From CAVPRW01 sp046727435 [NCBI: bacterium] (GTDB lineage: Bacteria > Tectomicrobia > Entotheonellia > J063): a stretch of DNA of 34,500 bases. Each line of letters starts with the position of its first letter. The first letter of the stretch is position 1. The position numbers were made by a program, and so were the translations under genes. A model generated the notes under the pieces. That model was not told the origin of the DNA and did no database searches. It saw nothing but the letters and a program-made list of their open reading frames with translations. Below, piece after piece: positions 14,949 to 22,256 of this stretch. Where the stretch lies: positions 1 to 34,500 of the forward strand of contig JBKPCR010000371.1 of the NCBI GenBank assembly GCA_046727435.1. The letters run 5' to 3'.

Positions 14949-15332
14949 TCATGGATCGCCGCGGATGGTGACGGCCAGACCACCCGGCATGAGGTCCTCA
15001 TTGAGGAAGTGCTCACGATTGTCCTGTTGGATGCGCTCGGTGTTGGCGTCATAGCTGGATCTTGGCAGGACCCTTCTGGTGGCGGCATCGTGACCACCCC
15101 CTCAGACCTCGACATCGATCACATCGTGCCGCTGGCGAATGCGGTTCGGGGAGAGGCCGGTCCCATGTGGATCGTCGAGATGGCTGTCGCCGATCGCCCC
15201 AGTGTAACGGTCGGTGATGACGAGGCACAGGGACTGAAGGGGCCGATCCCAATCTATGCACACGTCATCGCGTGGCGTGGTCCACAGCTGTTGTCTCATC
15301 GCCGCCCGGTATCGCGCGGCGGTCCCGACTGA
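14949..15332 (+). pseudogene. decayed HNH nuclease (DUF1524/GmrSD-type HNH)
   Basis: The frame immediately after the DUF3500 stop reads DGDGQTTRHEVLIEE, a Trp-Asp-Pro stretch and then DLDIDHIVPLANA, the recognisable order of extracellular HNH nucleases. The first part of such proteins and a start codon are missing (TGA at 14946-14948), and after the DHIVPLANA motif the sequence no longer matches: the FAND and Asn/Lys part of the HNH is absent. It is read as a remnant. Confidence 0.55.
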
Positions 15333-15568
15333 ACGCCCATCTCGTGGGTGACCGACGTCGCCGGATCGTACTCGCCCTGGAGGATGGCGCGCACCAGGAT
15401 GGCCTCCAGCTCCTTCACGACGCGGTGCTCGCGGGCCAGCCGGCGTTCCTCAGCGTTGACGGCGGCCTCAAGCAAGAGATTCCCCAGCGCCGTCGTCGAG
15501 AGGTCTACCCGCCTGGCGAGGGTGTCGAGTCGGCGCCGCAACGCCTGGTGGATCATGAGCGTGGGCAT
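15296..15568 (-). CDS. small helical protein, possible DNA-binding
   Basis: A 90-residue protein starting MPTLMIHQALRRRLDTLARR, with long amphipathic helices (LGNLLLEAAVNAEERRLA, then a VVKELEAILV helix). The opening strand and following two helices could be a ribbon-helix-helix domain as in antitoxins or plasmid regulators, but the match is loose. AGGAG lies about 11 bases before ATG 15568. It follows the decayed VirB10-like fragment and ends the minus-strand secretion cluster. No toxin gene is adjacent. Confidence 0.5.
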   Translation of the reverse strand: MPTLMIHQALRRRLDTLARRVDLSTTALGNLLLEAAVNAEERRLAREHRVVKELEAILVRAILQGEYDPATSVTHEMGVQSGPPRDTGRR

Positions 15569-15992
15569 GTCGAGGCCTGCTCCTCTCGAGTCCGGTCCGT
15601 TCCGCGCGGCCGTCACCGCACGGGGGATCCGGGTCCCTGATGCGTGCTGGCCGACATCCAGGCCGTCGAGGCGTCCTCGAAGCGCTGTGGCCGTGCCCAC
15701 TGCCAGGCCGGCCCCAGCCCCCATGGCGGCCCCGATCAGCGCGCCAGGCCGTCCTCGCGGCGGGCGAACCGCCCAGACCCCGCCCCAGGGCCGGCGCATG
15801 ACCCACAGGACCCACCCCGGCGGCCTCGGTCATCACCGCTGGCGTCCCACCCCGCCGCACGCCCCCGATGACGATGGCGCCGAAGAGCCGCCCGTCATGC
15901 GGGGTCACATGGCCCGTCCATCCGGCCATGCCCTGCGGGTCCGTGGCGGGCACCTGGCCGAGGTCCAGGCGGCGGCCGTCCGGGCGGTGCAC
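15569..15992 (-). pseudogene. second TrbI/VirB10-like remnant, frameshifted
   Basis: From 15992 the minus strand reads HRPDGRRLDLGQVPATD then GMAGWTGHVTPHDGRLF and IVIGGVRRGG. This parallels the C-terminal VirB10 core of the intact gene at 17252 (NGMPVDLGEAPVMDQKG, then RVDQHYWRLVSAIVIMGVLR). The match stops after about 60 residues. Near 15790-15830 the likely frame changes to one encoding a glycine-zipper stretch (GALIGAAMGAGAGLAVG). No N-terminal half or membrane anchor is present. It begins within 10 bases of the MoxR stop. Confidence 0.5.
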
Positions 15993-15994
15993 GG

Positions 15995-16996
15995 TCAGGC
16001 TGGTGACTCGACGTCTGTGGGTGCCTCCGTCACCTGCACGACATTGGCCAGAATGTCCCGCGGGGCAATCCCCGACGCCACGCCTTCAAAGTTCAGGATC
16101 ATCCGGTGCTGCAGGCTGCGCACCAGCACCGTGCGCACGTCCTCGGCCGTGACCGCCGCGCGGCCCCGCAGCCGCGCCATCGCCTTCCCCCCCAGCGCCA
16201 GGCTTTGCGCCCCCCGCGGGCTGGCGCCGTAGAGGAGGTAGCGGCGGGCCAGCGGCGCGGCGAACGGGCTGTCGGGGTGGGTCGCCAGGACCAGCCGCGC
16301 GATGTAGTCCTCGATCGCCTCCGGCAGGTGCCGCTCCCGCACGTCCCGCTGCAGGACGCGCAGCGTCTGGGCATCGCCCAAGGGCTGGCCGGACGCGCGC
16401 TCTGCAGACGTGGTACGCCGCAGGATGTCGCGCAGCTCGTCACGGTCGGGATAGTCCACGATCACCTGAAACATAAACCGGTCCAGCTGAGCCTCCGGTA
16501 GGGGGTTGGTCCCCTCCTGTTCGATGGGGTTCTGCGTGGCGAGGACGAGGAACGGTTCGGGGAGCTTCACCCCGCGCCCTTTCACACTGACCTGCCGCTC
16601 TTCCATGGCTTCCAGCAAGGCCGATTGCGTCTTCGGTTGCGCCCGGTTGATCTCGTCCACCAGCAGGATCTGCGCGAAGATGGGGCCGCGGGTCTCGGTG
16701 GTGCCGAGCATGTCCGTAGGCGTGAGATCAGGGGTGGCCTGGATGCGCTTGAAGTCGAGCCCGAGGATGGTGCCCAGTGTCTTCGCGGTGAGCGTCTTCG
16801 CCAGTCCGGGGTTGCCCTCGATGAGCACGTGCCCGTGACACAGGAGGCCGAGGATGATCGTGTCTTTGAGGTCCTGCAGCCCGACGATGACGCCATTCAG
16901 CTCGTCCATCAGGGCCGACAGCCAGGCCTCGGGGCTGGACAGGTGGCGGAAGCTGGCGGCGACTTTGGCGTCAAAACTTTCCGGTCTGGAGAGCAT
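15995..16996 (-). CDS. moxR: MoxR-family AAA+ ATPase
   Basis: A 333-residue AAA+ ATPase of the MoxR/RavA group. Walker A is GNPGLAKT (61-68), Walker B LLVDEI (111-116), followed by NRAQPKTQSALLEAMEERQV and ATQNPIEQEG, all characteristic of MoxR. MoxR proteins act as chaperone-like ATPases, usually with DUF58 and von Willebrand factor proteins. None of these is present here; instead the gene sits between a small exported protein and a VirB10 remnant in a type IV secretion cluster, with its ATG 16996 directly abutting the previous stop. It may assist assembly of the secretion machinery or be an inserted cargo gene. Confidence 0.92.
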   Translation of the reverse strand: MLSRPESFDAKVAASFRHLSSPEAWLSALMDELNGVIVGLQDLKDTIILGLLCHGHVLIEGNPGLAKTLTAKTLGTILGLDFKRIQATPDLTPTDMLGTTETRGPIFAQILLVDEINRAQPKTQSALLEAMEERQVSVKGRGVKLPEPFLVLATQNPIEQEGTNPLPEAQLDRFMFQVIVDYPDRDELRDILRRTTSAERASGQPLGDAQTLRVLQRDVRERHLPEAIEDYIARLVLATHPDSPFAAPLARRYLLYGASPRGAQSLALGGKAMARLRGRAAVTAEDVRTVLVRSLQHRMILNFEGVASGIAPRDILANVVQVTEAPTDVESPA

Positions 16997-17239
16997 TCAG
17001 GGATGTCTCTTTTGAGTCGGTGTCATCTCACCGGGGGAGACCCCTTCCGGCAGACACTCCCACCGGCCGCGACCCGCCAGCTGTTGCCGCATGGTCTGAC
17101 ACCACGCCTCAGCCGTGAGCCCCGGTGCAGCCGACTCGACGAACGTGCGCCGCTGACGCCAGGTCACCTGTCCCCGCGAGTCGACACCGTGCCACAGGAC
17201 CCACGCACTCAGCAGGACGATGAGGAGCCTCTGGGCCAT
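16997..17239 (-). CDS. small exported protein of the Trb cluster, 80 aa
   Basis: An AAGGAGG ribosome binding site lies a few bases before ATG 17239. The product has a signal peptide (MAQRLLIVLLSAWVLWHGVDS) and a mature part of about 60 residues with two cysteines (in AWCQ and WECL) that could form a disulfide. It is packed between trbI (12-base gap) and moxR (no gap), so it is cotranscribed. Position suggests a small periplasmic secretion-system component. No family recognised. Confidence 0.65.
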   Translation of the reverse strand: MAQRLLIVLLSAWVLWHGVDSRGQVTWRQRRTFVESAAPGLTAEAWCQTMRQQLAGRGRWECLPEGVSPGEMTPTQKRHP

Positions 17240-17251
17240 CTGCGAACCTCC

Positions 17252-18415
17252 TTACCTCGCCGACGCCACCAGGCATGAGGAGCCGTGGAGCCCGTGGCCG
17301 AGGTGCTGATACGGCGGCAGCTTGAGCACCTTCGTCAGAATCACGACCCCCAACTCGCCAGCATCGACATAGATCGTCGGGCGCGTATTCAAGGCCGGAC
17401 CGATGCGCATCTGCCCCACCTGACTGGCCGAACTCGCCATGCCCGAGGCGATGGCCGCGGCCGGGTCATTCGCCGCCAGCTGGTACTGCACCGCTTGTTG
17501 TCCGCCGCGCAACACCCCCATGATGACGATCGCACTCACCAACCGCCAGTAGTGCTGATCGACACGGCTCGCCAACCCCGCCTGGCCCTTCTGGTCCATG
17601 ACCGGGGCCTCGCCCAGATCCACGGGCATGCCGTTGGGCAGCGAGACCGTCAGGGCAAAGGTCGGGAGGCGTTCGTTGCCGAACAAGAGTTTCTCACTCT
17701 TATACGTGCCCAGGATGGTTGAGCCTTGCGGGATGAGCAGGTGCGTGCCCGTCGCCGTGTCGCACATGTTGGTGCGCACGATGCCGGTCCAAGAGCTCTC
17801 CACGTCGGAATTCATCGACGATTCCACGGTAAACGAGAGCTTCGTGGCCCCAGGGGCCAGGACATGGGTATCCGGGTCATCGGCTGGCTTTTCCTGGATC
17901 TTGTTGCTCACGAACTGCATGGAGCGGTATGCCTTCGGCTTCGGCTGGGCTGGGGCCTGGGCTGGTGTAGCAGGCTTCTGGGCTTTGGTGTGTTCTTCCA
18001 GGCGCTTGATCCGGGTCTCATGGTCCAGGAGCTTCGCGTCGTGCTCGAGGAACTTTTGCCGCACCCAACGTTTCCACTCGGCATCCGGGTCGCCCCCGTT
18101 CGTCGCCAGCGTCATGGGCTTCGGCTCGACGGGGTACTTGATCGTGGACTTGATGCCGTGCTGCCCGTCCGTGTCGTAGTGCTGGGCCCGCTGGACGGGT
18201 TCGAGCCAGCCGGCCCAGCGCGCGATGACAAACATGCCAATGAGGCCGCCGACAATCAGCCCCAGCACGGCGACCAGCTTCAGGATGCGGACCCGTACCG
18301 GGGGCTGTGGGGGGCGGAGCGGTCCGTAGAGGTCATCCGGGTCATAGGTCGGGGGCGGCCCCCCCGGTGGCGGGTCTGGGGCCCGGTACAGATTCGGCGG
18401 CGGCTCAGGCGTCAT
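17252..18415 (-). CDS. trbI: TrbI/VirB10-type conjugation channel protein
   Basis: The 387-residue inner-to-outer-membrane scaffold of a type IV secretion core complex. A Pro-rich cytoplasmic tail (1-40) is followed by one transmembrane helix (about 44-66), a coiled-coil and Pro/Ala linker (112-165) and the VirB10/TrbI C-terminal beta-barrel domain: LLIPQGSTILGTY, NGMPVDLGEA, DQHYWRLVSA and RPTIYVDAGELGVVIL with the PPY end. ATG 18415 overlaps the preceding small gene by 11 bases, showing operon organisation. The C-terminus has about 18 extra residues. Complete as far as can be seen, but its partner VirB9 is broken. Confidence 0.88.
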   Translation of the reverse strand: MTPEPPPNLYRAPDPPPGGPPPTYDPDDLYGPLRPPQPPVRVRILKLVAVLGLIVGGLIGMFVIARWAGWLEPVQRAQHYDTDGQHGIKSTIKYPVEPKPMTLATNGGDPDAEWKRWVRQKFLEHDAKLLDHETRIKRLEEHTKAQKPATPAQAPAQPKPKAYRSMQFVSNKIQEKPADDPDTHVLAPGATKLSFTVESSMNSDVESSWTGIVRTNMCDTATGTHLLIPQGSTILGTYKSEKLLFGNERLPTFALTVSLPNGMPVDLGEAPVMDQKGQAGLASRVDQHYWRLVSAIVIMGVLRGGQQAVQYQLAANDPAAAIASGMASSASQVGQMRIGPALNTRPTIYVDAGELGVVILTKVLKLPPYQHLGHGLHGSSCLVASAR

Positions 18416-18593
18416 GGCGGAACCTCCTCCAGGCTCGCCAGAGCCATCGGATCAGGATGGCATACGCGTCCAACGTCAATGCGGCTGCGAAGCACACGGT
18501 GATCACGTCGGCCACGTCATGGGCGGACCGCGGTGGCGAGACCAACCACCAACTCACGACGGCCATCGCGAAGGCGATCGTCACCGGTGTCAT
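18405..18593 (-). CDS. small membrane protein of the Trb cluster, 62 aa
   Basis: Two hydrophobic segments (about residues 3-20 and 30-50) and a basic tail RWLWRAWRRFRHDA. Its ATG overlaps the trbG stop (ATGA, 18590-18593) and its end overlaps the trbI start, so it is part of the operon. Position between VirB9 and VirB10 genes resembles that of the small TrbH/VirB7-like subunits, but it lacks a lipoprotein box, so homology is not claimed. Confidence 0.6.
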   Translation of the reverse strand: MTPVTIAFAMAVVSWWLVSPPRSAHDVADVITVCFAAALTLDAYAILIRWLWRAWRRFRHDA

Positions 18594-18827
18594 GGGTGAG
18601 CCCTCACCACCGCATCCGGCCAGACGGGGCAGCGCGCATCCCCAGGGCAGGCGATCGGCACCGGCATGAGGCGCTGAATCGTCACCACTTCGGCCTGCTT
18701 CGAGGCCCCAAGCCGTAGCTCCGCACGGTTAAAGAGGCGATCCAGGATGACGACGTTGCCGGCCTGCCGCGCGTTGACGAGCTCGGGGCCGCTGGATCCC
18801 ACGAGCCGGATCAACGGGGCATCCACC
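18590..18827 (-). pseudogene. trbG: trbG/virB9, C-terminal fragment
   Basis: About 78 residues of the TrbG/VirB9 C-terminal domain are recognisable: VDAPLIRLVGSSGPELVN, then NVVILDRLFNRAELRLG and a final strand (EVVTIQR). In intact proteins this beta-sandwich binds VirB7 and VirB10 in the outer-membrane ring. The N-terminal two thirds and the signal peptide are missing: at 18828 the sequence enters an inverted repeat of a 209-bp miniature element, and no trbG sequence resumes beyond it. Stop overlaps the next ATG. Confidence 0.75.
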
Positions 18828-19036
18828 CAAACCTCGTCACGATTTCCTTGACGCCCGTGCTGAGTGAACGCGACTGTACTCGGTATATATCCGCTCAACG
18901 AGCAACCATGCGGCGTCGTGGCCTGATGAGACCCTCAATGCGTGCGAGGCCGAGCATTGATATCCGAGGACTTAGGGCGATCCAATACAGTCGGCTTCAT
19001 TCCGCACTGAGGTAAACAAAATCGTGACGAGGTTTG
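18828..19036. mobile_element. 209-bp miniature inverted-repeat element in trbG
   Basis: Perfect 18-bp inverted repeats CAAACCTCGTCACGATTT (18828-18845) and its complement (19019-19036) extend imperfectly to about 54 bp on each side. Each arm also resembles the 54-bp ends of the IS481-like element at 25030-26985, sharing TCGGCTTCATTCCGCACT on the right arm. The 100 or so bases between hold no gene. It is a non-autonomous relative of that IS. A partial further copy of the end (ATCGTGACGAGGCTTG) occurs near 19370. Confidence 0.7.
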
Positions 19037-19578
19037 CAGCCCCGACGTGACAGCCGGTCTTGCTGACGTGAGGCTTGCCAGGGCGCATGACCGCCCCCAC
19101 ACGAGAGGGGGGTCTGGGAACCGAGGGGTGGCATCCCTCCTGCGACGGGGGAAGCGGAACCCCAGAGGGAGCGGCGCTTCGCCGGCCGCCGCAATCAATC
19201 GCGCGGTGAACGGAGCACCCCTCGCGGGTGGTCGGTTCGTCGCGCGACCGCTACATGGACGCGGCCGACCCCGAGCGCAGCATCATCTCCGACAAAAGCC
19301 GAAAACTCTTTGAAGCCTGAGAACAACCAGACCCCAAACATGGCCATGACTGAACCAACAGAGTCAATCGTGACGAGGCTTGCACAAGAGACCGTTCGCG
19401 AGGGTTCCCACTGAAATAATGATCCAATGGTCTTCCGATCGGGGAGAGTTTGAGAGGGTGGTCTCCCTGGAAGCCCGACGGGTGGTTCACGGCGGGCTGG
19501 AAGGCAGACGACCCTCTCATGGGCGATGACCGATGGCGGGTGTGGCTCATCATCCCCGTGAGAGCGGCGCCCGTACCG
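19037..19578. other. remnant region, no intact gene
   Basis: A plus-strand fragment ending at the TGA near 19320 (RYMDAADPERSIISDKSRK) looks protein-like for some 30 codons but has a stop shortly upstream. Around 19367-19383 lies a diverged copy of the miniature-element end. The rest is featureless. Confidence 0.35.
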
Positions 19579-20042
19579 CTAAGGGTGGGTTGGTGGGGCG
19601 GTCTGCGGCTTTCCAGACAGCGGTTGTGATGTCGCTGTGTTCAGCTGCTCTGAGTTGGGAGGGTCAGGGCGGGAGCCGTAGAAATTGAGGTGCCGTCTAT
19701 GCTTCTGGGCGTTGAGAAGCCAGGCCTGCCGTTCGGGAGGACATACAAGACGACCGGAGCAGAAGCGGTGTGATACCACCAGTAATGCGTGACACACTCA
19801 AGGCAAGTCTTCAGGCGGGGCGTGGACGATGAAGGGTTATCACTCCGCTCACCTTTTCCCTTCACACGATCAACCCAAGCCGCTTCTATCATGTTTCGCG
19901 CGGTGAAGGGGAGATTGGTTACCGAGACCGTCAAGACGTGATTCACGGAACCGCCGTCATCGGCAGCGGAGAGCCCGATTCGCTCCGCCTCACGATCACA
20001 CGCGTGCGGAGCACACCTATGGCAAGACATGCCGCTCTTCAA
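19579..20042 (-). pseudogene. possible frameshifted Cys-rich small gene after the winged-helix gene
   Basis: A frame starting inside the end of the winged-helix gene (ATG 20042, or the next ATG a few codons on) encodes CHRC and, after a basic stretch, TCLECVTHYWWYH. The adjacent frame then continues plausibly as LVCPPERQAWLLNAQKHRRH to a stop at 19579, which together would make a C-x2-C...CP zinc-finger-like protein. A single-base frameshift near 19770 is inferred. If real, it would be the third gene of the parA operon. Confidence 0.3.
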
Positions 20043-21351
20043 ACCACTGCCTGAGGATCGTGTCCTTATGCACCTCGAGTTGACGTTTCGTGGTCAGCCC
20101 CATGTGCGGGTTCACCTTCGCCTGAGCTTCCTGTTCTATCCGCCCCCAGTCCTCCGGGCTCAACTCAGCCTGGAACAACTCAAACCGCAGCTGCTGCTCT
20201 CGCTCCTTCAGTTCCCGGAGTTTCGCCACTTCTGCTTCGAGGTAGCGGTTGCGCATCTCCTGGGCTCGGACCCGTCGGCTTTTGTACCCTTCTGGCGGAT
20301 TGATATAGCCAGCCTTCAACTGTGCAAAGAGAAATCCGTGCGCGTTCTGGATCGGCTTGCCGTGTCCTTCCTTAGAGGCCGCAATACAGGCATTGGCCAT
20401 GTCGAGGAACTCTTGCAGCTCCTCCGTGGTGGCAAACTGGTTGAGGTAGGGGCTCAGTGATCGAGGGTTCAAATCCTGGAAACTGCCCTCGAGCACGACA
20501 TCCTTTAAGAGTCCCTTGGTCACACTCTCACTCATAGGTTGCTCTTCGGGGTGCCCTAAGAGCTGATTCATTGGATCATCCATTCGGTGATTCATTAGTT
20601 GTTTTATCGGATGATCCATACGCTGAGAGACATCTCCCACCTGTGGTTCGAGAGGAAGCGTACCTACAAGGGTCTCCGTGAACAACAGCGCATGATAATC
20701 GATCTGTTGGAGCTTTTTGGCGAGCCGGCTCTTCTCCCCGCGGAGCATGATTGGCTGTTCAAGAGTCTTCGCGGTGAACCCGATCCTGCCGCCACAATTA
20801 CGGCGGCCTCCATACATAATGAGCTTGTCCGCGCGGAGTTTCTTGAGACAACTCTTCAAGGTGTGCTCGGAAATTGCCGTTTCTCGCGCAATCCTGCTGA
20901 GACTGGTCGTCTCACCGCCGATTCTTCGAAGGCAAAAGTAGAGAACAGCCTGGTTTTCGGTCAGGAGCACGGGGAGGGCTTTCCCTTCTGGGTCGGATGT
21001 CCCTTGAGGTGATTCATTCGGTGATTCATGAGGCTGATTAATAGTTGTTTCATCAGATGAACCATCAGGTGGATGACTGGAGATATCAATTGGTGATTGA
21101 ATCGGTGTACTGGATGCGGTGATGCTTGTCCCATCGCCCATCTCACCTGATGGATCACCGAATGGCTCGTCCGCATGAATATCCCTGGTGACAGACTGCT
21201 GGGACTGGCTCGAGGTAACATCGCGAATCTTTTCCGTGACTTCTCTGAGTCGATCGTCGCTAAAGGCACCATAACTCTCGATCAGTCGCAATCGCTGACG
21301 CTTGCGGGGTCTTTCTTCGCTGTTCTCAGCCTCGACGTTGTCTGTAGGCAT
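20017..21351 (-). CDS. winged-helix DNA-binding partner of ParA, repeat-containing
   Basis: A 444-residue protein starting 14 bases after the parA stop. Residues 128-196 form a winged helix-turn-helix (ENQAVLYFCLRR, TTSLSRIARETAISEHTLKS, then the KLIMYGG wing). Residues 300-345 hold a conserved block (NPRSLSPYLNQ, NAHGFLFAQLKAGY) and 360-412 a long charged coiled coil. Two linkers (72-118 and 241-275) have a 4-residue period (for example MDHP-IKQL-MNHR-MDDP) because their DNA consists of 12-bp repeats also found upstream of parA. The order ParA then DNA-binding protein fits a centromere-binding protein; a replication initiator is the alternative. ATG 21351 (AAGGGG upstream) is preferred; GTG 21381 would overlap parA. 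Confidence 0.8.
   Translation of the reverse strand: MPTDNVEAENSEERPRKRQRLRLIESYGAFSDDRLREVTEKIRDVTSSQSQQSVTRDIHADEPFGDPSGEMGDGTSITASSTPIQSPIDISSHPPDGSSDETTINQPHESPNESPQGTSDPEGKALPVLLTENQAVLYFCLRRIGGETTSLSRIARETAISEHTLKSCLKKLRADKLIMYGGRRNCGGRIGFTAKTLEQPIMLRGEKSRLAKKLQQIDYHALLFTETLVGTLPLEPQVGDVSQRMDHPIKQLMNHRMDDPMNQLLGHPEEQPMSESVTKGLLKDVVLEGSFQDLNPRSLSPYLNQFATTEELQEFLDMANACIAASKEGHGKPIQNAHGFLFAQLKAGYINPPEGYKSRRVRAQEMRNRYLEAEVAKLRELKEREQQLRFELFQAELSPEDWGRIEQEAQAKVNPHMGLTTKRQLEVHKDTILRQWFEERHVLP
20527..20634 (-). repeat. 12-bp repeat array inside the winged-helix gene (second linker)
   Basis: In phase, nine plus-strand 12-mers run here, the clearest being CTGATTCATTGG, ATCATCCATTCG, GTGATTCATTAG, TTGTTTTATCGG and ATGATCCATACG. 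They match the consensus of the noncoding array at 23088-23327 (GTGATCCAATCG). In the protein each unit gives four residues. Confidence 0.7.
21009..21128 (-). repeat. 12-bp repeat array inside the winged-helix gene (first linker)
   Basis: Ten successive 12-mers in phase, including GTGATTCATTCG, GTGATTCATGAG, GCTGATTAATAG, TTGTTTCATCAG, ATGAACCATCAG and GTGATTGAATCG. Same consensus as the array at 20527 and the intergenic array. The encoded linker is Ser/Pro/Glu-rich and probably disordered, so the DNA pattern rather than the protein seems to be what is kept. Confidence 0.7.
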
Positions 21352-21364
21352 GAGCCAACCCCTT

Positions 21365-22165
21365 CTAAGGCTCGTGCTCACCGTTCAAAGAGAAAATCGC
21401 CAGCACCTCTTTTGCCAGCGCTCGATACGCTTTCGCGCCAAGGGTCGTCGGGTCATAGCGAATAATCGTTTTACGCTCGTTCTCCGCCCGCTGGAACGCG
21501 GCGTTGACGGGGATCATGGTTTCGAACACCTGGTCCCGGTTAAAGTGCTTCTTCAGCTGGTCGATCGTCACCTTGGTCATCGCCGTGCGCCGATCGACCT
21601 GATTGATCAGGAGACGGAGAAATCTCAGATCGGGATTCCCGTTTTTACGGATGTCATTGATGAGGTCGACCGCCCTGAGCAAACCCTCGATGGAGAAAGC
21701 TGATCCGGCCCATATCGGCACGATCACTGAGTCTGCCGCGTGCATCGCGCTGACCACGAAGAACCCCATGTTGGGGGGGCAATCGATGAGGGTAAAGTCG
21801 TACTGCACCCGGGCGTACGCCCCTATTTTATTGCGGATGATCTTAAAGCTATCAGGCAGGGATTTGAGCAGGGGCGGCTCGAGCGCACTGGTGTCATTCG
21901 TGTTCGGCAGGCAAAAGAGCTTCTCATACTCTGTCGCATAGATGCATTGGCCGACATCGATATTCGCCTCGGCAAAGACCTCATAGAGGGTATTCCCTCC
22001 CGGATCTTTTGGGAGCAGGAGGCTGGTGGCGTTACACTGGGTGTCAATATCGACGACCAGCACTCGCTGCTCACGTCGGGTCAGCGCGTGAGCCAGATTT
22101 ACGGCTACGGTGGTCTTTCCGACACCACCCTTGTTGTTGACGATGGCGATGATCTTCCCCGACAT
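21365..22165 (-). CDS. parA: ParA-family partition ATPase
   Basis: A 266-residue ParA/Soj-type ATPase. The deviant Walker A is KGGVGKTT (12-19), followed by VLVVDIDTQCNAT (Walker A') and TLIDCPPNMGFF (Walker B). It lacks the N-terminal operator-binding domain of type Ia ParA, so repression is probably done by its partner. ATG 22165 has GGAGG eight bases upstream; the longer frame would cross the leader. It begins the operon parA then winged-helix gene. ParA dimers bind nonspecific DNA and move plasmid or chromosomal cargo via a centromere-binding protein, whose sites are probably the 12-bp arrays. Confidence 0.92.
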   Translation of the reverse strand: MSGKIIAIVNNKGGVGKTTVAVNLAHALTRREQRVLVVDIDTQCNATSLLLPKDPGGNTLYEVFAEANIDVGQCIYATEYEKLFCLPNTNDTSALEPPLLKSLPDSFKIIRNKIGAYARVQYDFTLIDCPPNMGFFVVSAMHAADSVIVPIWAGSAFSIEGLLRAVDLINDIRKNGNPDLRFLRLLINQVDRRTAMTKVTIDQLKKHFNRDQVFETMIPVNAAFQRAENERKTIIRYDPTTLGAKAYRALAKEVLAIFSLNGEHEP

Positions 22166-22196
22166 ACTCCCTTCCTCCAAGATATCTACCCTCGTT

Positions 22197-22256
22197 GATA
22201 CCTGCACATTAGTCTACGAATCCCTGTATAGTCAAGAAAAAATATCTGCACATAAG
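22197..22256. promoter_or_regulatory. direct repeats flanking the parA promoter (operator)
   Basis: GATACCTGCACATTAG (22197-22212) and AATATCTGCACATAAG (22241-22256) match at 13 of 16 positions, 44 bases apart. The first covers the -10 and the second lies just upstream of the -35, the arrangement of an autoregulatory operator. They are unlike the 12-bp repeats. Confidence 0.55.
22206..22235 (-). promoter_or_regulatory. parA promoter
   Basis: On the minus strand TTGACT (22235-22230), an 18-base spacer and TAATGT (22211-22206) form a good sigma70 promoter 41 bases ahead of ATG 22165. Confidence 0.65.
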
